Assembly: GCF_008831285.2 (NCBI RefSeq)
Contig: NC_045148.1
Span: 7,073,001 to 7,137,000 of the forward strand
DNA from: Nymphaea colorata
Taxonomy: Eukaryota > Streptophyta > Magnoliopsida > Nymphaeales > Nymphaeaceae
Length of the DNA: 64,000 bases
Direction of reading: 5' to 3'
Shown: piece after piece, positions 1 through 12,667 of the stretch
Layout of the letters: every line of letters begins with the position of its first letter
How positions within the stretch are numbered: the first letter of the stretch is position 1
Translations under genes and position numbers: made by a program
Notes under the pieces: model-generated
What the model was told of the DNA's origin: nothing
Database searches by the model: none
What the model saw: the letters and a program-made list of their open reading frames with translations, nothing else

Positions 1-35
1 ACTCGGTCATAGGCCATTACCATGACCAGTCTGAC

Positions 36-410
36 TAGGACTGCACAACGAGCCGGCTTGACTCAAACTCACTCAAACTTGACTTGAGCTCAACTCGTTT
101 ATAAATGAGTCGAACTTGAGTTTAAATTTGTATTTGAAATATTAAATGTACAAGTTGAGTTCGAGTTATAATAATTCAACTCGCTTAAACTCAGTTTGGC
201 ACAACTATGTAAAACCAATTCATCATAATTAAATTAGCTAAATGAGTTAAAAGAAATGAGACAAGTTAACAAAAAACAAGTTAAATGAGTTAAGCGAGTT
301 GAGTTCGAGCTAGATGTTGTATGGTCGAGTTGAGCTAAAGCATGTTTTACAAACCTCGACACAAATTTTTAAGTTGAGTTATGCTTCAACTTGGTTCATA
401 TGCAGCCCTA
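36..410. mobile_element. hAT-like MITE, complete
   Basis: The ends are short inverted repeats, TAGGACTGCACA at the left and TATGCAGCCCTA at the right. They are flanked by 8-bp direct repeats AGTCTGAC (28-35) and AGTCTAAC (411-418) with one mismatch. An 8-bp duplication is typical of hAT transposases. The interior is AT-rich and full of GAGTT/AACTC words and has no coding capacity. A second, right-truncated member lies near 57496-57850. The element sits just 5' of the visible part of gene A, so it is probably in one of its introns or in its 5' flank. Confidence 0.75.
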
Positions 411-678
411 AGTCTAACCTTGCATTCAAATTCTATTAGAACAATGCACAATTATGAGCTTTGAATAGATTAGTTTTCAGGTGTATAAGAAAACTGGATG
501 AGGGGATCGATCTATGCCCCTTTGCTGTGGGAAAATCAAATGAAAGTCCTCCTTCCCCTGAAAGATTCTTACTAGGAAAGTACGTAAAGCAATGGGGCTC
601 TTAGCTGGGACCAAGGCTCACTGCCCAAGCAAACACATGGCGAGCCTTTTTTTTATGCTACCTTCTTATCTTCCACAG

Positions 679-1569
679 GTTGATGGAGTTGACACAAGTC
701 CTGAGGTGGCCTTCAACATCTTCAGTTCAGGTAGCACAATGGGATTATTGCAGGATTCGATCCAGAAGCTGCAACTGTTCGATATCTCATATAAACAGAA
801 GCACGATGTTTACGTGCATCAAACATCTTGTGCTATCTGTCTGCAGGTAAGAAGTGACCCAACACTTGCACGACCAGTTTCCTGCAATTCCGTATATGCA
901 TGATATAGCACCTCCCATTCATTTTCTTTTAAATTAAAGGAGATCCGTTTAAGGTTTTACCATGAGAAAGCTAGAGGAAAATCAAAACCTATATGTAGGA
1001 CCATTCATAATTGAACAATTCCACATTTTTTTACTTAATCTCATTTTCGAAGATATTGATTTTCAGGCAGTATTTATTTCATTAGCAAGGATGTTTGAGT
1101 TACTGAATTTTTTCAATGTGTTCAGTGTCACTGGCCTAGCTGAAATACCAGAGATACTGTAACTCAAAAGCACAAATTGTTTGAGCAGCTTTCTGGTTCA
1201 ACATGGCATCTAAAAATAGCATGCATGCATCAGCCAAAGTTTTTTTTTTTTATGTATATCCATAACAAGTGCAATGATTGATCAGTAGGTAGGCCACATC
1301 TTAAGGTCACAATCTCTCTTATTGTTTAATACTTGAAACATCAATTGGTTTTGTGGAAAAATAGAGATGGAGCTTTGTAATTTTGCTACGGCTTGAGTTT
1401 CAGTAATAACAGGAAGTGTATATTTAATCTTTAATGCCAGGATTTCACAGAAGGGGACGCTGCTAGAAGGTTGCCTAAATGCAAGCATACTTTCCATATA
1501 TTTTGTATCGATAAGTGGCTAGTAACGCGTGGTTGTTGTCCAATATGTAGATCAGATATTGTCGTATAG
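679..1569 (+). CDS. Gene A: NIP-type RING-H2 E3 ubiquitin ligase, 3' part only
   Basis: Two exons are visible: 679-846 (56 codons, after TTCCACAG) and 1441-1569 (42 codons plus stop, after ATGCCAG). The first ends in CAICLQ just before GTAAGA. The second supplies the rest of the [13 protein letters not shown], then C-P-I-C, ending RSDIVV. Together they give the C2-H2-C2 ligand set of a RING-H2 finger, which recruits an E2 and ubiquitinates substrates. The intron phase (0, right after the first Cys pair) matches genes B and C. The matching exons 1-3, for the Gly/Ala-rich membrane part, are not seen. The 678 bases upstream hold a MITE and an unrelated open stretch, so these exons probably lie outside the window. 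In Arabidopsis, NIP1/NIP2 are thylakoid proteins that bind the plastid RNA polymerase RPOTmp; that role for this copy is inference. Confidence 0.8.
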
Positions 1570-3211
1570 CTTTGTCTAATGGGCTTTGCCTTCTCTTTTT
1601 CATCATTTTCTCATCTGTACTTGTAATTGATTACAACTTATTGAATTGAGAAAAAAAATTTGAAGAAACGTGGTCGGATTCAAATCAAGCCCGGTTAGAT
1701 TTTGGCTTGTGCATGTTTGGTGAGAATAGCAATACGAGGAACCACGATACCCTCAACTGTCTATCCATGTCAAAATCAAATTTGGAGGATACCCACTTTG
1801 GCACAATCTGGTGTGTGGGCGATCTGCCTCCCCATGATCTGGCAATAAAAAAAAATAACAAAAAGAAAGAGGACAAAAGCAAAGGGTTCATAACAAGGGT
1901 ACTAGATGCCAATCTCTACATATTTGTTGGCATACAAATTAAGACTTACATTAGTTTCAATTAGAATTTAACTCAAGCAGTAATTGCTGCCAATTCATTG
2001 ACGATGGACATGATTCAGGGAACAGGATGAATATTTGCAAGTTGTTTTATGTAAGTATATAAACTGAATGAACCTGATAAAAGATCTATGCCATACCGAG
2101 TCTGCTTCAGTTCTACTTGATTGCATGGTTTTGATGCCAACATGTTCTTAATTTCTGGATATTTAGTTTACGGAAGTTAAGTCTCAGTTGCTCAAGATCC
2201 GCATATATATCTTCATTAACGTGCCAAAAAAGCAACTGGAGAATTCAATAATCTTGATAGCAAGTGCATCTGTTTAACAGAATTAAGTATACTTTAAGTC
2301 ACACATAAAACCAGTAGAGCTGTTTGAACTGCATACCTACTATGTGTGCTTGCAAAGAGGGGAGCACCTATGCCAGAGGTAATTCCTACTGACTCTAAAT
2401 TAGTTGTTGAAGTCAAACAAGTACACAAGAAACTCAAGAGAAGAAGGAGATAGGATGTAACGTGGTTCAGCTAAGAAGCAGCTTACATCCATAGACGATG
2501 ATAATCTCTCTCTCTCTCTCTCTCTTTTTCACGCATCCTCACAAGAGAGAGAGTGAACCTTATTTATCATCGTTTGATACAATTAAGACCCTTCATTGTG
2601 GATCTAGATTAATACAATTACAACAAAATTTGGACATAATAATCTTGCTCTTTATGTGTAAATCTGTTAGATTTGGATAGCCATCCATATTTGGCAACAA
2701 CAGCATCGTCTTTATCTTCAATTGTATTCAGTTGGTTCATCTAATTCCACCCCGTGAAGATGGAGCCTCACCTGTAGCAGATGGGGATCAAAGAAGACCC
2801 ATTTGAACCATTGCAAGAACATGCCAGCTAGCTCCTCTCTGTTGGGTTCTGTTCCGTGCATTGTGGAATACATATCAAATGCCCTCTCAGCTAACATTGC
2901 TTCACAAGTAGAGCTAATTCAATTGTAGGCCTGTTGCGTTCAACTTGTAGAGCTAATTGTTACGATTTATGAATTTAGCAAGCCATAAACTGAGATATGA
3001 GTGGCTTGATTCATTTTTCTGCTTTGTATGTAGTTAAAGCAGTGAAGCTTTCACAAATCAGAAGGCTACATGTAAATTAAACATTGATTTGCATAATAAA
3101 TCCACTTCCAGTAATGCTTTAATTGTTCATATCCGCGTCTTCTGCTTTAACAAATATAGATGTGAACTAATTAAACAGCACCTACATAAAGAAAAGCTAA
3201 TTTTATAAACG
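1570..3211. other. Convergent intergenic region between genes A and B
   Basis: This stretch separates the stop codons of two tail-to-tail paralogs and must contain both 3' UTRs. A (CT)n run lies at 2505-2525. No ORF here shows family signatures, splice logic or composition suggesting a gene. Confidence 0.6.
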
Positions 3212-4500
3212 CTACTTATGCCGAACATTCTGCCTACATACTGGACAAGAGGCATGCACTAAAAGCCATTTGTCTACACAAATCATGTGAAATAGATGGC
3301 CACATTGTGGTAAACTCCTAGCAGCATCACCTTGGTCGAGATCCTGCATAGGAAAACAAAGTTGCTGCTCAGAAGCATGTCACTCGAATTAGGCGAAGTG
3401 CTTAAAATTCTGCATCGATCTCTTATAAATTTTATACTGAAGTTATTAAAGGTTCTAAGAAAATACAGACCTGAAAACAAATAACACAAGTTATCCCTTT
3501 AATGCTGGACTTCATATTGCCTTGGTTGTCAACAACAAAGTTCGGCAACTTCTTAATGGATTCTGGCAGCATTCCTGTAGTCGTATTTATACAGAAGATG
3601 TTCCAGTGAGCTTCAAAGTTTGCTTCGATCATGTCAGCCTGCCAGAGCTCAATTGGCAAAAAAGTAACAAGGCTTAGGTCTACGAGGCTCTCAGTTTTTT
3701 TATAAAAGGGTTGAAAGTAGTCCAATCTCACCATCACTGTCATTCTTATATGGATGGCACAATTCAACGTAAAGAAATATAATCCAATTTTCTTTCAGAA
3801 AAAGCCACAGGTATGAAGATGGAGTGTGCACGCAACAAAGCACTCAGAAAGAACGAAGAGAGGGGCACACAAGAAAGCGTAGTTGTTAATCTAATATTTG
3901 CTATATGATCCATACAACTACTACAAAATGATTTAAATGAATTTCTTCTTTAATTAATAATAATAAATGTTAATAATACAGGTGGGTACTTCACATAAGA
4001 TCAAGCCTGCTACTATTTGAATCCTGGTTTGGCCCCACCCGAGATTAAACGAGTTGATGCTGGATCTAGGCAAGGGACTGAGCCTAAGGGCAATATTAGG
4101 GATTTGGATTCCCAGCCCTAGTTCTGAACATCCAAATTGAATTTCAGATGGGATTAGATTTTGAATTCAAAAAACAGAATTAGATTGAATGTGGTTATAA
4201 ATTTAAAAAGTTGTATTTGGATATGATATATATAGTTTTCTTCCTCTGCAATTCAATCCAAATTCAAATCCAAACATACAAACACCTGATAAACTAGACA
4301 TCGTGAAAAGGTTTGCCTAATTCAAATCTCAACCACTAATAACCACAGTTCAATTCTTCTTTCTTCTCGCCTTCTTTTCTCAGTTCAATCCCTTCCACTA
4401 TCTCATTTTCTTTCTTTATATCAAATGAGGAAGTAGAAACCACATGATTGGCAGGGCTAAGTTGGGATAAGAAAGAGAGAGAGTGAGAAGGAATGGCTCC

Positions 4501-4571
<71 letters not shown>

Positions 4572-7500
4572 TATATGTGTGTGTGTGTGGAGAGAGAGTA
4601 TGTGTGTGTTGATATGATGCACACAAACTATAGTTACGCAAAATCACCTCTTCTTGATCGTATGTTGTTAGTCCGGCCCAATCGTCCAAAAATGTCCCGC
4701 TGCTTATGCTTAGAAATATGTGCACCTGTATCATTAATAAATTGTTAATTTCACCAGCTGTGCATTATAGCTTTTTATATAATTTCTTTTATACGTGCCA
4801 CCCAAGACCCATAATTGGCGAGTCGATAAGAGGACAAACAAATTTATGCATGTGAGAAAAGAAAAGATTAAATAAATCTAGGTGGGGCACCAGCAAAAGG
4901 ATTAGTAACCTCACTTTATCCTCAACAGAACTTCAAAAGTTGTACAAAAGCCATTTAATCCAAGCTAGTGATTTAACTATAGGTTTCGTACTATATATAG
5001 GTGTTGATGTCTCCTCTTTCCTGACCTACTCCTTTTATTCAAGTAGCCTGTCATATAAGTTTGCAGAAAATAGTGGAGCATTTCCAATTATATGTCCTTT
5101 ATATGTAAGAAGCTGACATCTGTACTATGCATAACTGTTCATGAATACATGGATCTATTTGACAAGGGTATACTGCACAAAATTTTGTGGAAGAATGTTA
5201 AAGAATTAATTTTTAAATGTTAGCAAACTTAATCTCAAGTTGTGAAAAGAAGGATACATAGAAATTTATAGATACAAGCCTAAGTTTTAGCTTATCTATA
5301 AATATGTCCATAGTATGAGACACCAAGAACTTATATTTGGTTAAGAGTAAAGCACGTTGTTTATTATGGTTAATCATCTGCGACGGTAAAAAACCCAAAC
5401 CACCAGACAACATTACAGACATTTATACCCATACTTGTACTCATACTTAAACCACCTGTGGGTAGAAGGTTGGGGCTTTTTACCATTGCAAGTGAAAGGC
5501 CATAACACTCAAGTCACTCGTCACTCTTGGTTAAGAGTGATTATCAACTGCAAAGCTCACATAACTCAGATGTGTTCATCATAACCAGCACATGGTTGAG
5601 TTGCATCAGTTTTCTGAACTACCAGTCTACCACTAATCATTTATTTGCCAATATGTAAAAGGTTGGGCATATATATTCCTTCAATATTTTCAAGGAGCAG
5701 CTATGTTTTGCAAAAAGCATAGTTAAAAGGCTGGGCATGTTCTTGAAAGAACCAAATTGCTCAAAAGTTGGCCGTCTTGTTGAAAATTTTCAGAAGCCAA
5801 ATCATGTTCATGGAAATATTTCAGAGCATGGATTTGTCTGTCAAAAGTTTCCAAAAGGCACAAACATGTTCACGAAAAGCTAATCGTAATTCGGAAAGTT
5901 TCTACTTTTTTAGTCTTTGGAAAACATTGTTTCTTATTACGAGGGCCACTTTGGTGTTAGGTGGAAAGGCTTGTTAGGACTCATTACTAAGTAGATGAGG
6001 TGAACAGATTATATATGTTGGCTCTAGTAAGATACTTTGTGTCAATAGTTAGGAAATGACAGAAGTACTTTTCAATGTAAACCAGTTGATCCCCACACTA
6101 CAACAATACTTGGCAAAAGCTAGCACTACTGTCGGCAAATGCCTTGACGATGAGATTGAGTTGTGTGCGCCGGTCGGTGCATGCGACAGTCATACGCCAA
6201 AAAGAAAACAAAAAAGGCATTTTTGAAATTATAGAAAAAAAAAGTCCTTTTGCGTCTTTTTACTTTCTTCAATTTATTTTTTTTTTGTTTGTACCTAAAA
6301 TTTCTTTTTCTTATCAAGACATGATAATTTTTTGTTATTAAGCACACGAAACTTTCGTGCACCAAGCGGTGTATATAACTAGTTGTCGATTTAATAGCTG
6401 GGACCCTTTCAATGAACCCCATGTACTGAATTAGAACTTGCCGTGGGTTCCATTTTTTGATGTATATGCATCCTTCATATTTGGGCTGAAACTCATGTAT
6501 GTAAAATTCTTGGGCCATCCGTTCATCCAGCCATTTACAAACACAAGGACCGGGTAAGGGGATGGCCGAAAGATTTTAACTCTTATATATATATATATAT
6601 ATATAAAGTGGGATTATAAAGATGAGATTTAAATCAACAAAATGTAAGGTGTACCAAAGACTATTGGACAATTCAGAACCAATTATGGCTTCCTCTTTTG
6701 TGTAATTTTGTTGGCTTAGAAAAGCATTTCCTCTTTCAAGGTGCATTAATAAGACCAGAAGCTGATGAAATTTGATGCATGTTGCGCGGTGGATCTGTCC
6801 ACATAAAAGACAAATTTTTACTTGTAAAGTAGCGAACTTTTTGGCAATAAATAAACTTGTGGACTTGGGCAACTTGGATATGTTTATGTTGGAAACGGAG
6901 AAGGTGCAGAAATAAGATGATCACTGTATATAATTCACAGAAATAAGATGATGTTTGTATATAATTCACAGAAAAAAAAAATGAGGAAAACAAAAAGCTT
7001 GTGGGAGAGTGATTGGTAGAGTCATCAGTACTTACTAAAGAAGAAGGTCCACCGGAAACTGGAGTCGGTCCAAGAAGCAGCTGAACGGAGACAAGGGCAC
7101 CGCAGAAGGCTCCGGTTCGTGCACCAGCTTCGAATCCGGCTCCCTTGGTCAGCCCCGCAAGGCTGCCAACAACGAGTCCCACCAACCCGCCCACTATTGA
7201 ACTCGACGATATAATTATTATGTAAGATTTATGCATTAATTAATTTGTGAATAGAGAACAGCCTGGAAGGACAACAATTAATAAAAGAAATTGTGCATGT
7301 CGAGTTCCGAACTTCTTTTCCATGACAATTTTGCAATTAATAGTTTCCTGCACATAAGTCATGCTCTTCATCCCCTTACCAATTTGTAATAGTTTTTTTT
7401 AAGTTGAGTTAAATTCATTCCACAGTCCTGTGGCAAGAAAAATGCACAAGACAATTAACCAGAGGTGGCAAAGCTAATAGAGAACATCTTAAAAGGCCGA

Positions 7501-8901
7501 TTAATAAATGAAATTGTGCACGTCAAGTTCAGATCCTTTTTTCCATGATAAATATTGCAACTAATAGTTTGATGCACCTAACTCATGCTCTTCATTTTCT
7601 TACCAACTTCCATTTTTTTTTTGGCTTGGGTTGAGAGAACTTTTTGCATGTCATTAGTTGTTTTTGTGCATTCCACGTGAGATGGTAAAATGATGTGACA
7701 AATAACCTACCTTGCTGACGGGTTTCCTTCTGTTCATCAGTAAAACATTGGGTTTTTTTTTTTTGTAGTGGCTGCTCTCTATTTTAAAAACTTCAGTTGC
7801 CTGATTTGAGATTTATTTCAAAATTGGGAAAGGATGAGTTCGAGAGTTTTCGGTTTTGAGCAAACCAAAGACCTATTCAACGCAGAAAATTAATCAACCA
7901 TAGAAACAAGTTTGTAAATCAAATTTTAATTAGATAAGTTTTAATAATAATATTATTACTATTATTATTAATTGTCCACCTAGTGGTGCTACGACTGCAC
8001 CTTGAGGAAAGAATGATCTGCAAGCACCTGGACGAGGAATTAGTTTGTTTAAACGTGAAGAGATCATTAAAAGAAAGTTTGGTATATAAACTTGTTTACA
8101 AAACTTGAATTTCTTAGATGTCAGTCGAAACTGTTTGGGGTACACACTCCTGGCAAAAGAGAAAATGGCACTCTAGGAATTTTCTAAATATATTACTATC
8201 TTTTTTTCAAGTTCTGAGACTCCACGGGCTATTGCTCTTTCGATCAATTTAATTAATAGCGAAAATTTGTTCAAACTGATGAATACTTTAAATATGTTTC
8301 AATTTGTTTAGTGAAAAAGCACAAGCTGAACAAATCATATTATGTCATTATTGTAAAAAATCAAATTTATATAAAATAAGCGTCAATGTTTGTGGCTTTC
8401 CTGAAGTATTTAAACCTTGCCAGACAAACCCTGGTATTTCTGACAATTGCTTCAAATGGGAGTACTGGATAAATTATGAGAGAGAGGGGGAGAGAGAGAA
8501 CAACGATATTTATGGCATATTATTCATTTTTTTTTTCGCAACATTCAGTTTGTACGATCACAATGCATGAGCATAAAAGTTTCCAGGTGCACTTCATATA
8601 TATAAACTGCTTTCAATTTCACAAGATCTCCTTTTATTACCAAATGTTGCTACCCAGCCTATTTGTTAAGTGCAGTAAAGAAGAGAGTTTTGCTAACAAA
8701 TTAAAACAATTAGATGCGTTTCTCATTCTCAAGGGGATTAGTGCAATGGCCGTGTAGGAGCTGATATGCAGGCGGTCTTTATTTTGATCTTTTATGATGT
8801 CCTTAGACACTACGAGAATGATGAGAAGAAGAGAGAGAGAGGTGGGGCTTTCGGCCTTCACTGGGATTAGTCTCTCGCTCACCTGATTATGTGTTTGGCT
8901 T

Positions 8902-8934
<33 letters not shown>

Positions 8935-9285
8935 AAGTGTGTGTGGGAGTGTGTCTTGGTATGTATGTGCTATATATATGGAATAAGCACAGCCTATTCT
9001 CCCATCTGGAAGTGGCTTGTATAGTTCTGTGCTTTGGAACTAGGGAAGAGAAAGAGAGAACCAAAGCACGCTCATGAACAAGGGGATCATACTCTCATAT
9101 GGAAAAGTATGCTGTAACATATGATGCAGGTATAATCTTCAAAGCAATACTAATGAGAAGATAAAGAAAAGCAATACTAATGAGAAGAATTAATTACCAA
9201 AAGCAAGGACGCAAACGAGTATAGCCAAACCGATCTTCTTTATGGCATTCGAGACCATGAAGCCACCGGCAGTAAGGGCATCCAT
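3212..9285 (-). CDS. Gene B: NIP-type RING-H2 E3 ubiquitin ligase, membrane-anchored
   Basis: Five exons on the minus strand: 9285-9198, 7193-7036, 4725-4648, 3638-3471 and 3343-3212. Phases are 1,0,0,0 and the product is 207 residues. Exon 1 ([12 protein letters not shown]...) starts a hydrophobic stretch ([13 protein letters not shown]). Exon 2 continues it with a Gly-rich segment containing [18 protein letters not shown] and GARTGAFCG, the usual NIP membrane region. Exon 3 encodes [15 protein letters not shown]. Exons 4-5 carry the RING-H2: C159/C162, C178, H180, H183, C186, C197, C200. All eight metal ligands are present, so activity is plausible. Substrates are unknown. Introns are long (2.0, 2.3, 1.0 kb and 127 bp). 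Intron 3 starts close to a (CT)n(TA)n repeat. The acceptor of exon 2 (AATAG) has a weak pyrimidine tract, but it is the only one that keeps frame. Confidence 0.85.
4501..4600. repeat. Composite (CT)n(TA)n(TG)n microsatellite in intron 3 of gene B
   Basis: A (CT)n run (4501-4536) passes into (TA)n, then TG and GA dinucleotides. It lies about 50 bases inside intron 3, just after the exon 3 donor in the direction of transcription. It creates spurious Leu-Ser, Ile-Tyr and Arg-Glu repeat ORFs. Confidence 0.9.
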
Positions 9286-9950
9286 TCTGAGAGCAGAACC
9301 CGCCGACGGCCTCTGGAAATCAACAAATTTTCCCTGAGAAGCTCCCGAGACTCCTCATTTGTACAAACGGAAGGATGCTCCATTCATGCAATCATAATTC
9401 ACGCATTTATTGCCACTGGTTGAATCTTTTTGGCTGCATTCAATTTGAAATTACTTCATTGTTTCCTTTAGTTTATTACTTCTTCTTTAATTTTTCAAAG
9501 AAGAAGAAGAAGAAGACAGAGAAAAGAAGTTGAGGTCGGTCATTCAAAAGGAGCTCCTATTAGACACAGCCAGGTATCCCTCGGTGCATAGTCCCACCAG
9601 TACTTGGAACAGTTAATAAGGGAGAGTGAGATCGTGTTATGTTTCCTTCTCTTATAGTCAGTCCGGTTAATTTTGTGGGTCTCGCGTTTAAGCTGAAAGC
9701 TTTTGTTGAAGGTACATGAACAAAAAAAGTTGAAATTTTCAATTCAATCTCCAGATTTATGATAAAATATTTGCCCCGCGTAAGCAAAAGTTCATTTTTT
9801 AGTACTAATCAGTTGTTTCTTCTCTACCCTTTATTGTTATTATTGACCAACCGTTCATTGACGGCAAATGCTCAACCGTCAGCACAGTAGCAGAGCAAAA
9901 AAAATTGGTTGAAGGGGCACTTGTTTAAAAATACTTAAATTGATGGGGTA

Positions 9951-10015
<65 letters not shown>

Positions 10016-11150
10016 ATAAATATTTAAAATTCTCATTTAAAAATAAAAAATTTTAACAAACTGGTGTGAGCAAAGTCACAATGTGGCTATGCCGTCAGCT
10101 GGATTCCCATGATACTACATCTTTATCTTAACTCTAAATAGTAGTTAGTGGGTGTGTCTAGAAACAACCTTGAATTTTGTATGAGCAAGAAAAAATAAAG
10201 GAGCTTCAACTTTTTCGAGGTATCTTCCCCCCTCTTATTATTATTATTATAATCGAGTAACTAGAGATCGTCATCAAAATTATCCACACATTTTTTAAAG
10301 GAAGAATTAAATAAAATTAAGATGAGAGAAACTTGGAGAATGCATGAGTCACAGTTTCCGTGTACTATTATTTTCTTTAATGGGTTGTCTTCTCTAGCGA
10401 CAAACTGTTAGCTCCATGGTGCGTTGTATTGTGAACATGAGGAGATGACGTTCTAGTGGGCTGTTGTTATCACCCACCGCTTCTCTTTTGTTCTGGTTCG
10501 ATTCGGAACATCTCCTCCCATATTAGCGACAAACTTTTATGAGTTCCTGACTAAGAATTAATTTTTTGGATTGCTTCTCATAGCTGTTTGATTTTCCTTT
10601 TCATTTTTTTTCTTGGGATGCGCTGCATATGACCGCATCTGCATGTTATTGAAATTATTGGTCTTTTTTTTAGATTTTTTTTACAGTAGTCCCGTGTTTG
10701 TGGCTATATTTTCAAAATCTTTCATGCTTCTTATTTTTTTTGCTGAAAAATGTCTACCGATCCTTTTGGATTTGGCATTCTTTATGGAGGCATTTGATTA
10801 CTCTAGATTTGAAATCCGTGGATTTAATGTGAATCTTATATGACATGCCTTACAAAAGATCCATGGTTCATCAAATTAAGAATCTTATGTTGGACTTAAG
10901 ACATGAAGATCCTTATTTTACTTTTTTGTAATGAAAAAAGGTGGGATTTAATATCGGAGGAACGATTATAAACCACCGGTTCTCAAATTCCAAAAGACTT
11001 CAAATCCAAGGCTATAAAATATATACCCCTTACTCTTTTGATTTTTCATTTAAGATGAAGGAAATTCAAGATACTAACAAAAGAAAAAGGACAATGTCAA
11101 TGTTGTTGATGCATTTGAACAAGCATCCGTGTCCCCTATTATTGCTCTCT

Positions 11151-11185
<35 letters not shown>

Positions 11186-12127
11186 AGACAAAAAAAAGAG
11201 GAAATATCGGAACGCATGGTTAAATAACGAAAATGGAGGGCACAACAATGGAAAAAGAAAATAAGGAGGGTGGTTCCTGGAAATATACTGATACCGAAGA
11301 TGCTATTTCGAACGTATCTGTTTTCCTAGATAAAAGGTGACCAAACTGATGTATTAATTAAGCTAGCTGTTCAATCTTATCTCATCCGATTAGCACAATA
11401 ATTTGATTATGACTTTTAATATTTATCTCAAGAGATCGTTGAATTTGTAATTTGGATCTCAAATATGTGGTTTTTTATTAAATCTATATCCAAAAACCTC
11501 TCAAGTCTATTTAACCTAGGGAGGACGTGGGCCACTAGCTAATTAAGACATCATGTGGAAAACACTCCCTTAGATCAGGTAAGTGGACGCTACTGGAGAA
11601 AAGCTAAAGCTGTCCATGTTTACCGCCATAACATGGGTTTAGGGCAGCTTCAGGTAGACCTATGGTACACCCGTTAACTAAAGTGTCGTATTTTTACCAT
11701 TTATAACCCAAAAAAATAGTACCAATGACAATCAAATTGACGACAAAGCTCTCACTGGCCTGCCATCTACGGTTATTTTCACATATGTCAAAAGAGATCT
11801 ATGAACGCTTCAGATTTATATATAGCCCTATATAAGAAAAGCCAACTTGAAGGATTTGTGCCTTCTAAATTTTGGGTGCTCATCTTTTCCATGAAAGTCT
11901 ATATTATATTCTGGTCAATGCTGTTTATCAGCCGCTACTTGTTCATGCAATACAAGGCCGGTATAGGTTGATATGTTTTATACTTTTTATTTTTTAATCG
12001 ATTAATTCTTTTTTTTTTTTGTTGAGGAATTGAAATCATTGGGTGCCGAACGTTTCCAATGACCAAAGATTTAAAATCATCACTAGAAACACCATGCAAC
12101 AGATGCACCTGTGCGGGTCTATAGTAT
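9286..12127. other. Intergenic region 5' of gene B
   Basis: This should contain the gene B promoter, but I could not place a convincing TATA box. It holds a long (TA)n run (9955-10012) and, at 11145-11182, a (CT)(GT)n run. Open frames here are short and of low complexity. Confidence 0.5.
9955..10012. repeat. (TA)n microsatellite
   Basis: An uninterrupted run of TA dinucleotides about 58 bases long in intergenic DNA upstream of gene B. Confidence 0.95.
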
Positions 12128-12667
12128 ATGATAGCGACAGTGATTTACAGTGTATGGTACATTTACTCATTTACTTTTAAATATTTAACCATCCCGGCGG
12201 CAGCCAAAAATTTTGATATTCATATTTTTTTTAAATTAAAAATAGATCCGTACAAGCGAATATATGAGGATACGTACAAACCGATATGCCAGAAGACGAC
12301 GATTTTTGGTGCCACTAAATATAAACATGGGCGCGTTGCCGTGGCCTTTTTCGTCAAGGTCGGACCCGGTTATCTGTGGAAGGTTGCTTTAACCGAACAT
12401 AGTGATCAACTAGAGATACTGTTGGCTCTCCTCTATATGTCCCTAGCATTCTGGATTCGTCCTTTGATGTGGGGAGATCTTCAATGGGACATCTACAGGG
12501 AACTGAAGTGCTCAAGGTTTAATGACTCCATCCCCACAAACCTAACCTTTCCTGCTGCTAACTGCTTATGCAATGGTACCACCACGCATTTCACATACTT
12601 CGAGAAGGCAATACTTCTGGAACACAAATCCTTTCTTTTGCATTCGTATATAAGATATTCATTATGA

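Noticed and set aside
477..577. Open stretch after TTTTCAG (CIRKLDEGIDLCPFAVG) as exon 3 of gene A
   Set aside because: It does not resemble exon 3 of genes B and C (HIFLS/EIFLS...W), and its length differs.
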